Positions 7,654-17,300 of a stretch of DNA of 53,821 nt are shown one piece after another. Origin of the DNA: a virus; the IMG/VR virus record IMGVR_UViG_3300030106_006616, positions 1 through 53,821 of that record, one strand, 5' to 3'. The notes under the pieces are model-generated. The model had not been told where the DNA came from, did no database searches, and was given only the letters and a program-made list of their open reading frames with translations. The position numbers were made by a program, and so were the translations under genes. Numbering within the stretch: the stretch's first letter is position 1; every line of letters starts with the position of its first letter.

Positions 7654-8917
7654 CAGGATGTCTGGATATAGACAGGAAATAGTGAACCCTGATTCTATGT
7701 CTAAAATAACGCCTATTCATCATATCTCTAAAAATTCGGAAGACTCTACTTCCGTAAATGATGCTTCTATTAATAAGTCCGAGGAAAAACCAGCTAATAT
7801 ATCAGTGCGGCAAGACTGGTTATATGATGGGAAACAGATACAATCTTTTAACTCAGAAAGGTGTGATTTTTTAGAAATGGCTGATAAAGATACTCCAAAC
7901 CAAAGAGCTGTAGGCGTAGATATTGGAACTGGGTTCATTTCTTGTGCTGAGCATGAGAAGGGTAAAAAGAAATTCAGGAAAGTGAGAGATGCTTTCTTCA
8001 AGCTGAACCCGTCTAAATTTCTGGAGGGCTCTGCCGACCAGTTTGGTGAGAGCATGCTAAAGAATGCAGGAGCACACTATGTAAAGGTTGACGACCAGCT
8101 TTACGTACTCGGAGACGACGCCTTTAAGTTTGCTAGTCTTTTTCACCAAGAGTGTCTAAGACCCATGTCTCAAGGTGTACTCAATCCTAGAGAGCCGGTT
8201 TCAAACTTGATGGTAGCTGAATTAATAAAGGCAGTTGCAGGAAAACCAACTGGTAAAGATGATGTACTATACTATTGCGTGCCTGCTGAGCCCATTGATG
8301 CTGATTTTGACGTTGAATATCACAAGCAAATACTTCATGGGGTTTTTGAAGAAGTCGGGTACAAAAACATAAATGTAATGACAGAAGGTCTGGCTGTCGT
8401 ATACTCTGAACTTGCGGAGACGCAATACACAGGGATTGGTATGAGTTTTGGGGCAGGCATGTGCAATATTGTTTATTCTTTTATGGGTATACCGGTGTTT
8501 GCATTCTCATTAAGTAGAGGTGGAGATTGGATTGATTCTCATGCAGCAAAGCATACCGATGAGACAAACAACGTAATTACTTCTATAAAAGAAAAAGCAG
8601 ATTTCAGCCTTTATGACTCTACTAATGGAATACAGAAGGCGATTTCAATATACTATGACGCATTGTTAACGTATGTAGTACAGCAATTTAAAGAGCTTTA
8701 CGCAAACACGCCGAAGAAAAAACTTCCAAATGTTACTATGGAGATGCCAATTATTATTGCCGGAGGCACATCTCTAATGCAAGGATTTGTAGAAAGATTA
8801 AAAGAGCTCATATCAGAGGACTTTCCAGTTCCTATTTCTGAGATACGACATGCAAAAGAGCCTTTGTTTGCCGTATCAAATGGTCTTTATGAAGCAGCAA
8901 AGTTGTCTATAGAATAA
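7631..8917 (+). CDS. Actin-like ATPase (ParM/MreB/FtsA superfamily)
   Basis: The start is ATG 7631 (a TTG lies one codon earlier; ATG 7661 is another candidate). The first 90 residues are a polar extension absent from most family members. The nucleotide-binding core follows: phosphate-1 GVDIGTGFIS at about 95-104, phosphate-2 IGMSFGAGMCNIVYSF near 275, and the adenosine motif PIIIAGGTSLMQGF near 377. These three in order define the actin/Hsp70/sugar-kinase fold, and the spacing and length fit ParM- or MreB-like proteins. It lies inside the tail gene module, overlapping the end of a membrane protein gene. It could segregate or position phage DNA, or have a virion-assembly role. Fold is secure; function is inferred. 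Confidence 0.8.
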   Translation: MITPHRPNRMSGYRQEIVNPDSMSKITPIHHISKNSEDSTSVNDASINKSEEKPANISVRQDWLYDGKQIQSFNSERCDFLEMADKDTPNQRAVGVDIGTGFISCAEHEKGKKKFRKVRDAFFKLNPSKFLEGSADQFGESMLKNAGAHYVKVDDQLYVLGDDAFKFASLFHQECLRPMSQGVLNPREPVSNLMVAELIKAVAGKPTGKDDVLYYCVPAEPIDADFDVEYHKQILHGVFEEVGYKNINVMTEGLAVVYSELAETQYTGIGMSFGAGMCNIVYSFMGIPVFAFSLSRGGDWIDSHAAKHTDETNNVITSIKEKADFSLYDSTNGIQKAISIYYDALLTYVVQQFKELYANTPKKKLPNVTMEMPIIIAGGTSLMQGFVERLKELISEDFPVPISEIRHAKEPLFAVSNGLYEAAKLSIE

Positions 8918-8924
8918 AGTTGGA

Positions 8925-9986
8925 ATGAAGGATAAGGAAATATTAGATAAGATAGCATTTATCTTGTCTGGAGAAACTTTCTTCAGTCATGAAGATGTTA
9001 TATATAATGTGAAAACTCACGAGCCAAAAGACGATTGCTTAGCAAACTTTTTTTTACATTCTCTAAATGATAGGTTTAGGTTTAATGATTTGCTAGATCA
9101 GGACGACTTAGAGGAACATTTAAACTCTCTTGGAATATGGACTTTTGAAGATGAGCAAAAATTTAAAGACTCTGAAGAGCACGTAGAGAAGTTGAAGGTT
9201 GGATTGTTTGAATCTCTTTACAACAAAAGAGCTCAAAAGTCAATACGTTCACAAATATCAGGAATAAGAAAAGCCCTAACTAAAGCAAGACTTAAGAAGT
9301 ACTCTTTATTTGACCAAAGCATTGAGTACCATAACATGCAATTTAAAAAAAGGTTTTTTGTTGGCGTCAATCTATATAATTTACAAGGGGAAAAATTATA
9401 TACAGCATCAGACTTCCATTCTATTCCAACTAATATTATAGATAAGGGTGTCGAAAGATGGGATGATGAGTGTAATATTTCTCAAGCAGAGATAAGAGAA
9501 ATAGTTAGGTCAGGCACTTGGAGCACATGCTGGAATTTAGGTGAAACATCATTATTCGGCAAACCAATTGGCATGCTTAATGACATTCAAAAGACATGTT
9601 TAGTTTTCTCAAAAATGTACGATAATGCTAGGCAGAGCACTGAATGCCCTCCAGATGAAGTCTTTAATGATGATGATATGTTTGATGGATGGATGACCAA
9701 ACAAAAAGAAAAGATTGAGCAGGATAGAAAGAAAAGAAGAGCTGACCAACTTCATGAAAGCAAGACTAAAGGCTCGTCGTCAGACGCGGGAGAATTATTC
9801 TTAATGGCTGAGAGCCCAGAAGAAGCAACTGATGTAGCTAGGCTGAATGCATTTGCTGAAAGAATGAGACTAAGAGACCAAATGAGAGAGGTCAAGTCAG
9901 CAGGAGAGGAGGGTATACATGAAGCAGACCTGACGCATACACAGATGGATTTAAGGAGACAACTTATGGATAGTCAAAAGAGATAG
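8925..9986 (+). CDS. Virion-module protein, 353 aa, unknown
   Basis: ATG 8925 lies seven bases after the actin-like gene with a weak ribosome site. The protein is helical and charged throughout, with a middle region of mixed strands (FFVGVNLYNLQGEKLYTASD) and a C-terminal third of long charged helices (KQKEKIEQDRKKRRADQL; later RMRLRDQMREVK) typical of a coiled coil. No Cys cluster or catalytic motif is visible. It lies between the actin-like gene and candidate tail chaperones, so it may act in tail assembly. I do not recognise the family. Confidence 0.55.
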   Translation: MKDKEILDKIAFILSGETFFSHEDVIYNVKTHEPKDDCLANFFLHSLNDRFRFNDLLDQDDLEEHLNSLGIWTFEDEQKFKDSEEHVEKLKVGLFESLYNKRAQKSIRSQISGIRKALTKARLKKYSLFDQSIEYHNMQFKKRFFVGVNLYNLQGEKLYTASDFHSIPTNIIDKGVERWDDECNISQAEIREIVRSGTWSTCWNLGETSLFGKPIGMLNDIQKTCLVFSKMYDNARQSTECPPDEVFNDDDMFDGWMTKQKEKIEQDRKKRRADQLHESKTKGSSSDAGELFLMAESPEEATDVARLNAFAERMRLRDQMREVKSAGEEGIHEADLTHTQMDLRRQLMDSQKR

Positions 9987-9994
9987 GAGATAAA

Positions 9995-10312
9995 ATGAAT
10001 GATAAAGATTATAGTGACTTTTCTAAAACTAGGCTTCTAAATAATTTAAAAAAGAAGTTTGACACAACTACTATTGGGTCATTAGCTATTTTTGAAGAGG
10101 AGTTTGGTTTTTTATGGGGACATGGCAAGCCATATTCTCAGCTCAATGAAGATGAAAAAGATTGGAGAGAGGTCTGGTCAAGGGCCAGAACATATATACT
10201 GGACTTGGGTAATTCAAACTTAAGAGCATCACAAAGCGAGATTTCTCAGTATACACTAACTTGGAATAGATATGTAACAAATTTTGTTATTAAAAATGAT
10301 AAAGGAAATTAG
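9995..10312 (+). CDS. Putative tail assembly chaperone, small subunit
   Basis: AGGAGATAAAATG gives a clear start. The 105-residue protein has the phrase IFEEEFGFLWGHGKPYSQLN followed by helices with conserved-looking Trp and Arg residues. In long-tailed phages two small genes commonly lie between the tail tube and tape measure genes and encode tail assembly chaperones. This gene and the next occupy that place. No slippery heptamer and overlapping frame typical of the gpG/gpGT frameshift was seen; the genes are separated by nine bases. The role is positional inference. Confidence 0.45.
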   Translation: MNDKDYSDFSKTRLLNNLKKKFDTTTIGSLAIFEEEFGFLWGHGKPYSQLNEDEKDWREVWSRARTYILDLGNSNLRASQSEISQYTLTWNRYVTNFVIKNDKGN

Positions 10313-10321
10313 GAGAATAAC

Positions 10322-11287
10322 ATGTCAGAAGATACTACTAAAAGGGCTTTTACTATAGATGGAGTTAAGTACTCTGTTGTCCAACCAAATCTAGAGCAAC
10401 TAACAGAAGCAAACGCTATGAGGGCCAAGGCTTTTAACGAAGCTTTACAAAGAGGAGATTTATTAAGAGACCAGCTTGACACAGAATTAAGGAAAAGGCA
10501 TCTATGGAATGATGACAGAGAAGAGATTTATCAGAATTTAAGGCAGTCGATTATAGACGGTGAATATTCTCTCAGTAAGGGTGGAATCAAGCTAAACGAG
10601 GCAAAAGACATAGCTTTGGAAATGTCTCAAGCTAGACAAAAAATGGTCGAAATGCTTTCAAGTAGGTCAGATTTAGACTCAAATACTTGCGAAGGGAAAG
10701 CAGACGCGGTAAGGTTCAACTATCTTTTTTCACAGTGTTTGGTGTATGAAGATACAGGCGAACTAGTATATTCTCAAGGCTTAGCAGACTATCTTCTCAA
10801 CCAAGACAGTCCTGCAGCTGTTAAAGGGGCTACTGAGTTTTACTACTTAATATCTGGATCTGAGAATCTTGATAAGGCTCTCCCAGAGAATAAGTTCCTT
10901 AAGAGCTATGAGTTTGTAGATGATAAGTATAGACTTATAGATAGTGACGGAAGACTTGTTGACCAAGAAGGTAGACACATTGATGAAGAAGGAAACTTTA
11001 TCAATTGGGTCAGTGATGATGAGTTTGAAGTTGTTGATTCTAAAGGAAGAAAAGTATCTGAGAAGACAGGGAAATTTGCAGTTGATTTTTCCCCATTCTT
11101 AGATGACACTGGAAATCCTGTTGAAGTCAAGGGTGATACCTCTTTCATTGATGAGGAGACTAAGAAACCTGAGACTGAAGATGAGGAGCCTGAAGAGAAA
11201 CCAGCTCCTAAGAAGCGTCGCGGAAGACCTAAAAAAGCCCAACCGGAAAAGAAAGAAGAGGAGGCTTCTGAAGAAGAATCTTCCTAA
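10322..11287 (+). CDS. Putative tail assembly chaperone with acidic/AT-hook-like tail
   Basis: AGGAGAATAACATG starts a 321-residue protein. Residues 1-200 are helical with an N-terminal beta hairpin (AFTIDGVKYSVVQPN) and regular helices rich in Leu, Glu and Arg. Residues about 200-260 contain short repeats of the form D-x-x-G-R/N-x-v/l-D/N (DSDGRLVD, DQEGRHID, DEEGNFIN, DSKGRKVS). The last 50 residues are acidic and lysine-rich with an AT-hook-like KKRRGRPKKA. It lies directly before the terminator and tape measure, so a tape-measure chaperone role is likely. The AT-hook-like tail is odd for such a protein. Confidence 0.45.
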   Translation: MSEDTTKRAFTIDGVKYSVVQPNLEQLTEANAMRAKAFNEALQRGDLLRDQLDTELRKRHLWNDDREEIYQNLRQSIIDGEYSLSKGGIKLNEAKDIALEMSQARQKMVEMLSSRSDLDSNTCEGKADAVRFNYLFSQCLVYEDTGELVYSQGLADYLLNQDSPAAVKGATEFYYLISGSENLDKALPENKFLKSYEFVDDKYRLIDSDGRLVDQEGRHIDEEGNFINWVSDDEFEVVDSKGRKVSEKTGKFAVDFSPFLDDTGNPVEVKGDTSFIDEETKKPETEDEEPEEKPAPKKRRGRPKKAQPEKKEEEASEEESS

Positions 11288-11297
11288 ACATATGGAA

Positions 11298-11344
11298 AAG
11301 CGGTCATAACAAGCACTTTGCGTGTCGTGGCCGCTTATTTTTTT
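11298..11344 (+). terminator. Rho-independent terminator before the tape measure gene
   Basis: AAGCGGTCA (11298-11306) pairs with TGGCCGCTT (11328-11336), a 9-bp stem with one wobble pair around a 21-base loop that has a small inner GCAC/GTGT stem. ATTTTTTTATT follows. It lies 11 bases after the previous stop and would reduce or separate transcription of the tape measure gene at 11362. Confidence 0.8.
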
Positions 11345-11361
11345 ATTAAGGTTATATAAAT

Positions 11362-14300
11362 ATGGCGTTTAATATCAATGCACAAGTGGTCTTATCTGGG
11401 CCAAAAAATATTAAGACTGTTACTAATAATATTAGGCAACAGCTTGGTAATGTGTCAGTTAATGTCAATCTAAATATTCCTAAAAATGCTCAGCAGCAAG
11501 TAAGTAATCTTAATAATCAGCTAACTAATGTAACTAACACAGCCAATAAAGCAAGTGCTGGAGCGACTAAGTTTGGTAACAACTTAGGCAATGTTGGGAA
11601 GCAGTCAAAGCAAGCAGCTTCAGCTATGCAGCAGCTTGGACAAGAGACCGCACTTACATTCAAGAGATTCGCAGCTGCCGGTATTGTAACAGCAACATTC
11701 TTTAGGATGACCCAAGCCATATCTGAGGCTGTGCCAAAGGCTCTGGAACTCCAAAGAGAATTTATAAAATTACAACAGGTTACAGGCAAGACTCAAGAGC
11801 AGCTAGGAGGATTAAAATCTTCAGTACTTGGATTGTCTCAGAGCTTAGGGGTAGAGGCAAATGAGCTTGCAAACATAAGCCGAATCTTTGCTCAAACAGG
11901 GCAGTCTTTAAATCAGATGGAAGCATCTATGAAGGCGGTTGCTAGGGCATCATTAGCACCTACGTTCGGTACAATGGAGCAGACGGCAGAAGGTCTTATC
12001 GCTGCCTTGAACCAATTCCAGATTTCCGCTGGTCAGTCCGAAGCAGTATTAGGATCTATCAATAGAGTATCTAAGAAGTTCGCTGTTGAGTCTGAAGACT
12101 TGATCGCTGCCATTAGACGTGCCGGTGGTGTTTTTGCTATAGCGGCTGGACAGTTTGCTGAGCCACAAGAAGCATTAAATCAGTTTTTGGGTATATTCAC
12201 TGCTGTTAGATCCACTACTCGTGAAACTGCTGAAACAATTGCTACTGGCTTGAGAACTATCTTTTCTCGTATCCAAAGACCACAAACAATTGACTTCTTA
12301 CAAGAGTTAGGAATTAACCTTAAAGATGCTCAAGGTAATTTTGTAGGCCTATTTGAATCATTTAGAATTCTATCTAAAGAGCTCGACACTGTTATTGCCA
12401 GTGGGGACGCGTTAGCACTTGCAAAGATTACCGAGGAACTAGGTGGTATTCGTCAAGTAGGTAAATTAATACCTGCAATTAGGGAGTTTAGAAAGGCAGA
12501 ACAAGCTTTTCTTGAGGCACAAAAAGGTGCTGTAGAAGGTCTGGGTGCAGACGTTGCTTTAGGTGTTATACCATTAGCCAAACAGTTTGAACAACTGCAA
12601 TCTAGATTTCAAGCACTTATTCAAACCATAGCAGATTCTTCAACTTTCCAAGTTTTTGCTAAGACTGCTTTGGGTTTAGCTAACGCATTTCTTAGTCTTG
12701 CCGAGTCTCTCACTCCATTACTTCCTACTCTAACTACTCTTGCTGGCCTAAAAATATCTCAGAGCATAGGTGGTTTCGCTAGTGGATTTTTTGGATCTTT
12801 CAAAAAAGGCGGAGGCATATCCGGTGCTGGAGCAGCTTTAGGAGGAGGCTTAACAGGACAAGGAAGCCAAGCTAATACAGCAGCTGTTCAGAATCAAACT
12901 ACAGTTATTAATAACAATATAACAGCCCTTACGAATAATACAACAGGACTTACTAATCTCACTAGTGCTGTAAATGCTTTACAAACAAGTATAGCAACTC
13001 TCAATAATACAATAAGAAGTATGCCTCTCCAACTAGGAGGAGGACTGCAGAGAAGAAGAGGGTTTGCATCAGGCGGCCTAGTTCCCGGTACTGGAAACAG
13101 AGATACCGTTCCAGCCATGCTAACTCCGGGAGAATATGTTGTTAGGAAGTCAGCCGTTAACCATTTTGGGGCCGGTAACCTAGCAGACATTAACGGTTAC
13201 AATAGAGGTGGTAAGGTCATAGCGGATATTAATAGTCGCTTTGGTGTTGGCACGATAAGAGGAGGTGCCGACCGTTCTCTTGGATCTACTAAGATTAAGC
13301 TTTCTGATATTAGAAGTAAAAACGCTAAAGACGCCAAGGCAGTTGAGGATGCTTATCTAGCTGCCGGTGGAGGAAAACAACCTTTTGCAGATGGTCTTAG
13401 TGCTGAAGAAAAAGCTTTATTCGATCAAGCTGCAGCTGGAAACTTGGAGTTAGGAACACAATCTTCAGTAACCGACAGTTTAGTTAAAAAGATTGCTGAC
13501 GGAACTAAGTCTGCAGGTATAAAGCTGAATGTTGATGGAAAAAATCTTACCGTTAGCTCTACCCTCCTAAAAGGAAAGGGAGATAACAAAAATGTGTTCC
13601 GAGGCGCAGCTGGCAAGCAAAGACTGCAAACAATTGCTGGTCAGTTACAACAGGCACAAGTTGGTAGAGTAGTGCCATTTGGGGCCACAGTTACAGCTAG
13701 CGGAGGAAACGTTTCACCTTTAAACGCCGATGCCCGATCTATTTTTACTTCAGGTATACTTAATCAAGTCCCGCAGATAGTTAGAGACTCAGTCAATAAA
13801 ATTCTACCACAAGATCAAGCTCTGGCTGCAGATTCTCCTGCCCAGATAGCGCAGTTGTTATCTGCGAATGAAGGAGCAATCGGGAGCTTCGAAGGATTTT
13901 TGTTTGAGTCATTCATTAGAGATCTTACTCAAGATCTAATTAACCAAGGCAGTCAAGGCCCCGGAAGATTTGATGTTCCAAATCCAATAAGCGATAACAT
14001 TAACCGCCTTTTCAATACTCCTCAATTTCCTTTAGAACTGAAAAATGATGACAATATAGCTAACCTAGCAAGTTCATATGGTAAGGCTATAAGTGTACTA
14101 GGCTTCCAAACATTTGCTAAAGGAGGAGCAGCCAAAGGCTCAGATACAGTCCCTGCTATGCTGACTCCGGGCGAATACGTTATCAACAGAGGTGCTGCTG
14201 AGTCGTTTGGATATGGAAATCTTAACAAGATTAACAGGTACAATCAGGGCGGTGTTGTTAAAAGAGGTAGAAGCTTCTACGGGAATGGGCCATCAGGAGG

Positions 14301-17300
14301 TGGAGGTAACCAGAACCTTGCCACTGTCTTCAATAAATTCAACAAAGAAACAGACAAAGCTGCAGAGAGTACGGCGAATCTTGCTGCAGGTCAAAGCAAT
14401 GTTCTTCAAGCTATGATGACGCTTAGTTTTGGCGTCCAAGGTGTTGTGGCTTCTTTACATGGGTTCAAAGATGGTGTAGATGCTGTAGATATCCTAAACT
14501 TGGCAACTCAAGTCGCTGTAATTGGACCTGCACTAAAAGAGCTTCCTGCAGCATTCTCATCAATAAAGGGAATGTTAGGAACGACTACACAAGCCTTATC
14601 TCAGACTAGTGCTGCAGTTGGGCCTGTTGGAATCGCGATGCAGAACGCAGCACAAGCTACTGCAGCAAACTCTTCTGCGATAGCTATTAATACAACAACT
14701 ACAACAGCTAATACTACAAGCGAAGCCGCTGAAACAACAGCCAATGTTGCTAACACAGCATCTGAAGTTGCAGAGACAGCTGCTAACTTCGCCTCTGCAA
14801 AATCAGAGTTTATGAAAGGCCTTAAAGAAGGGTTTGGAAATATACTTGATACTGGAAAAGGACTTGGCAAAAAAATCCCCGGAAAAGGACTTGGGGGAGG
14901 AATAACTAAAAAGTTTGGTGGAGTTGTAAGCAAGTTTTCAAAAGCCGTTCCTCAGCTTGCGAATTTAGGAGGTAAACTAGCTGCTGGAGGCATAGCCGGA
15001 GCAGTTGTTGGCGCTATAGCTGGCCCTTTGGTTGATGGTGTCACAGATGCATTTGCGGGAGCTAAAGAAGAAATCATTCCCGGAGTATCTGGAAGAAGAG
15101 GAATGTCTGGTGAGGCAGCTGGTGCAATTGAAGGAATCGGAGGAGCACTTAAGGGCGCAGCAACAGGAGCGGCAGCAGGAGCTGTATTCGGTCCTGTAGG
15201 TGCAGCTATTGGAGGGATAGTAGGAGGATTATTTTCAGGGGCAAAAGCTCTTATTACAGGAGCAGCAAAACAGATAGAGTTTAATGCTATATTAGATTTG
15301 CAGAAAGGGGTGAGATCTGCCACCGAAGCTCTTGATGAGTTCATAAAGGCAAGTGAAACCACTCCAGATAACCTTAAAAAGCTAAACAAAGAAACTACAG
15401 CAGTAATAAAGGGGTTCGACAGAGCTGCAATAGCATCTAGAAAATCCGTTGAAGCAGACCAAGCATTCAGCGTTAGCGGAAACCTAGGAACCATGAAGGA
15501 TAGCTTTGGTACAGGAGGCACGGTAGCTGTAGGTACTGCTGGTGGGGCAGCTGCAGGAGCTGCGTTAGGCGCAGTAGTCGGAAGTGTTATTCCTGTCATA
15601 GGAACTGCAGTAGGTGCAGTTGTTGGCGCAATTGGTGGTGCAATAACAGGATTTGTAATGGCCTTGGGTGCAGAGAGTGCGGCACTAGAAGCTGGCTCAA
15701 AGGCATTTGATAGGGCTGCGTCTCAGATAACTCCCGAGTTTTTAGACAAGTTAGCTCAGGGTTTTAGTAAGCTAGCAACAGACTTAGCTAATCAAGCCGC
15801 AGACATAGACGGAGCAGAAGCATTCTTAAACTTCAAAGTTCCAGAAGGTGCTATAAACGGATTTAACCAACTACTAGCAGCTGTCGATGCTAGTGCAGGA
15901 GCACTCGGTCCGATTGCTTCAGAATACAAAGAGTTTATAAATACCCTACTAAATGCAAATTTGATTGGCGCTGTAAGAGATGAAGCAGAAATACTCGGTG
16001 ATGAGGGAGGAAAAGAACTAAAAACTGCATTCGTAAAACTTAGAGGGTCTGGATTTGATTTTGCCTCAGCATCCACAGAAGACATTATTGCTAAGTTAAA
16101 GCAGTATGGTATAACCAACAAAGAGACTGTTGGTGCTATTACTACTGTAATACAAAAACAAAAAGATCAAATAGCAGAACAACAAGCCACTGCTAGCGCT
16201 GCTGCAAAGGCATCTAAGCTTCTAAGAGAAATGAGGAACTCAATAGACGCTCTTGCTGCAGGTTTAGATAAGTTTGTGAATATATCGTCTGGCGCAGCAG
16301 ATAAGTTCTCAGCATTTGTATCAGAATTTGAACAGGGTTTTGAGGCTGCGTTTAGTTCTGATGCCAAATTATTAACTCCAGAAAGAATCAATCCTTTCGA
16401 AAATATTGACGCATCTACTCCAGAAGAAATAGAGAAGGCGTTTGAAAGAATAACCGCTTCTGCTGGAGGCGGAGCAGGAGGACCTAATGAAGCTGCATTT
16501 GCAGGACTCCAAGCCACTATAGAGTCCACTAGAGATCTTCCTTTTGCACTGAAAGGTGCTCTTGAAAGTATAGGAGGAGAAAGTGCCGTATTTGAAACTC
16601 CTGAAGCTGTAATAGCAGCAGTCAGAGACAACTTGGATGGATTCTCAGATCTACCAGAAGTAGTTCAGAAAAATATAGAAAAAGCAATTAAATCAGATTT
16701 TGCTAGTCGTCAAGGAGGGGGAACTGGCCCTATCAAGCTTGGGAATCTTTTAAGTGAAGACGGAGAAGTGAATAAGGCTCTTAATGAGTTGGCTGAGAAG
16801 ACTGTTGATGCTGCTGCTAAGTTCACTGATTCTTTGAACACAATGGAAAAGGCTGTTATTCAAGCTGCTCAAATACAGATAAACTTAATTAACAAACAAA
16901 AAGAAGCTGCGAATAAAAAGCTCGCGATTGACGAACGCCTTGCTGACGTGACTGGAGCGAATGAAGGAAGAAACGCACTTGATGTCGCTAATGAACAGCT
17001 CGCTAACAGGATAAACATCCAACAAGGAGGCAATGTTGCTGGAGTAGCCGCTGCAGGAGCATTTGATGTGGCAGGACTTTCAGCAAGAAGAGATGCTCTC
17101 GCTCAGAGAGGTCAAAATATACGTCAACAGCTTGGGATAGGTGCTGATGTTACTGCAGAAGAAGCAGCATCACTTTCACTTGAGGGTCAAGATGAGTTAG
17201 TAAAACAACTTGCTGAGGTTACTGCAGCTGAGAAAGGAACACAACAAGCTCTTGAGACATTAGCAGATGATACAACTAGACTCGCAGCTATTCAATCCAA

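Noticed and set aside
9995-11287. Programmed -1 frameshift between tail chaperone genes
   Set aside because: The two genes are separated by nine bases with separate ribosome sites, and I saw no slippery heptamer at the junction.
14952-15599. Long antisense open frames in the tape measure gene (also 17928-18497)
   Set aside because: They are shadows of Ala/Gly/Ser-rich coding sequence on the other strand. They have no ribosome sites and low-complexity Pro/Ala/Ser products.
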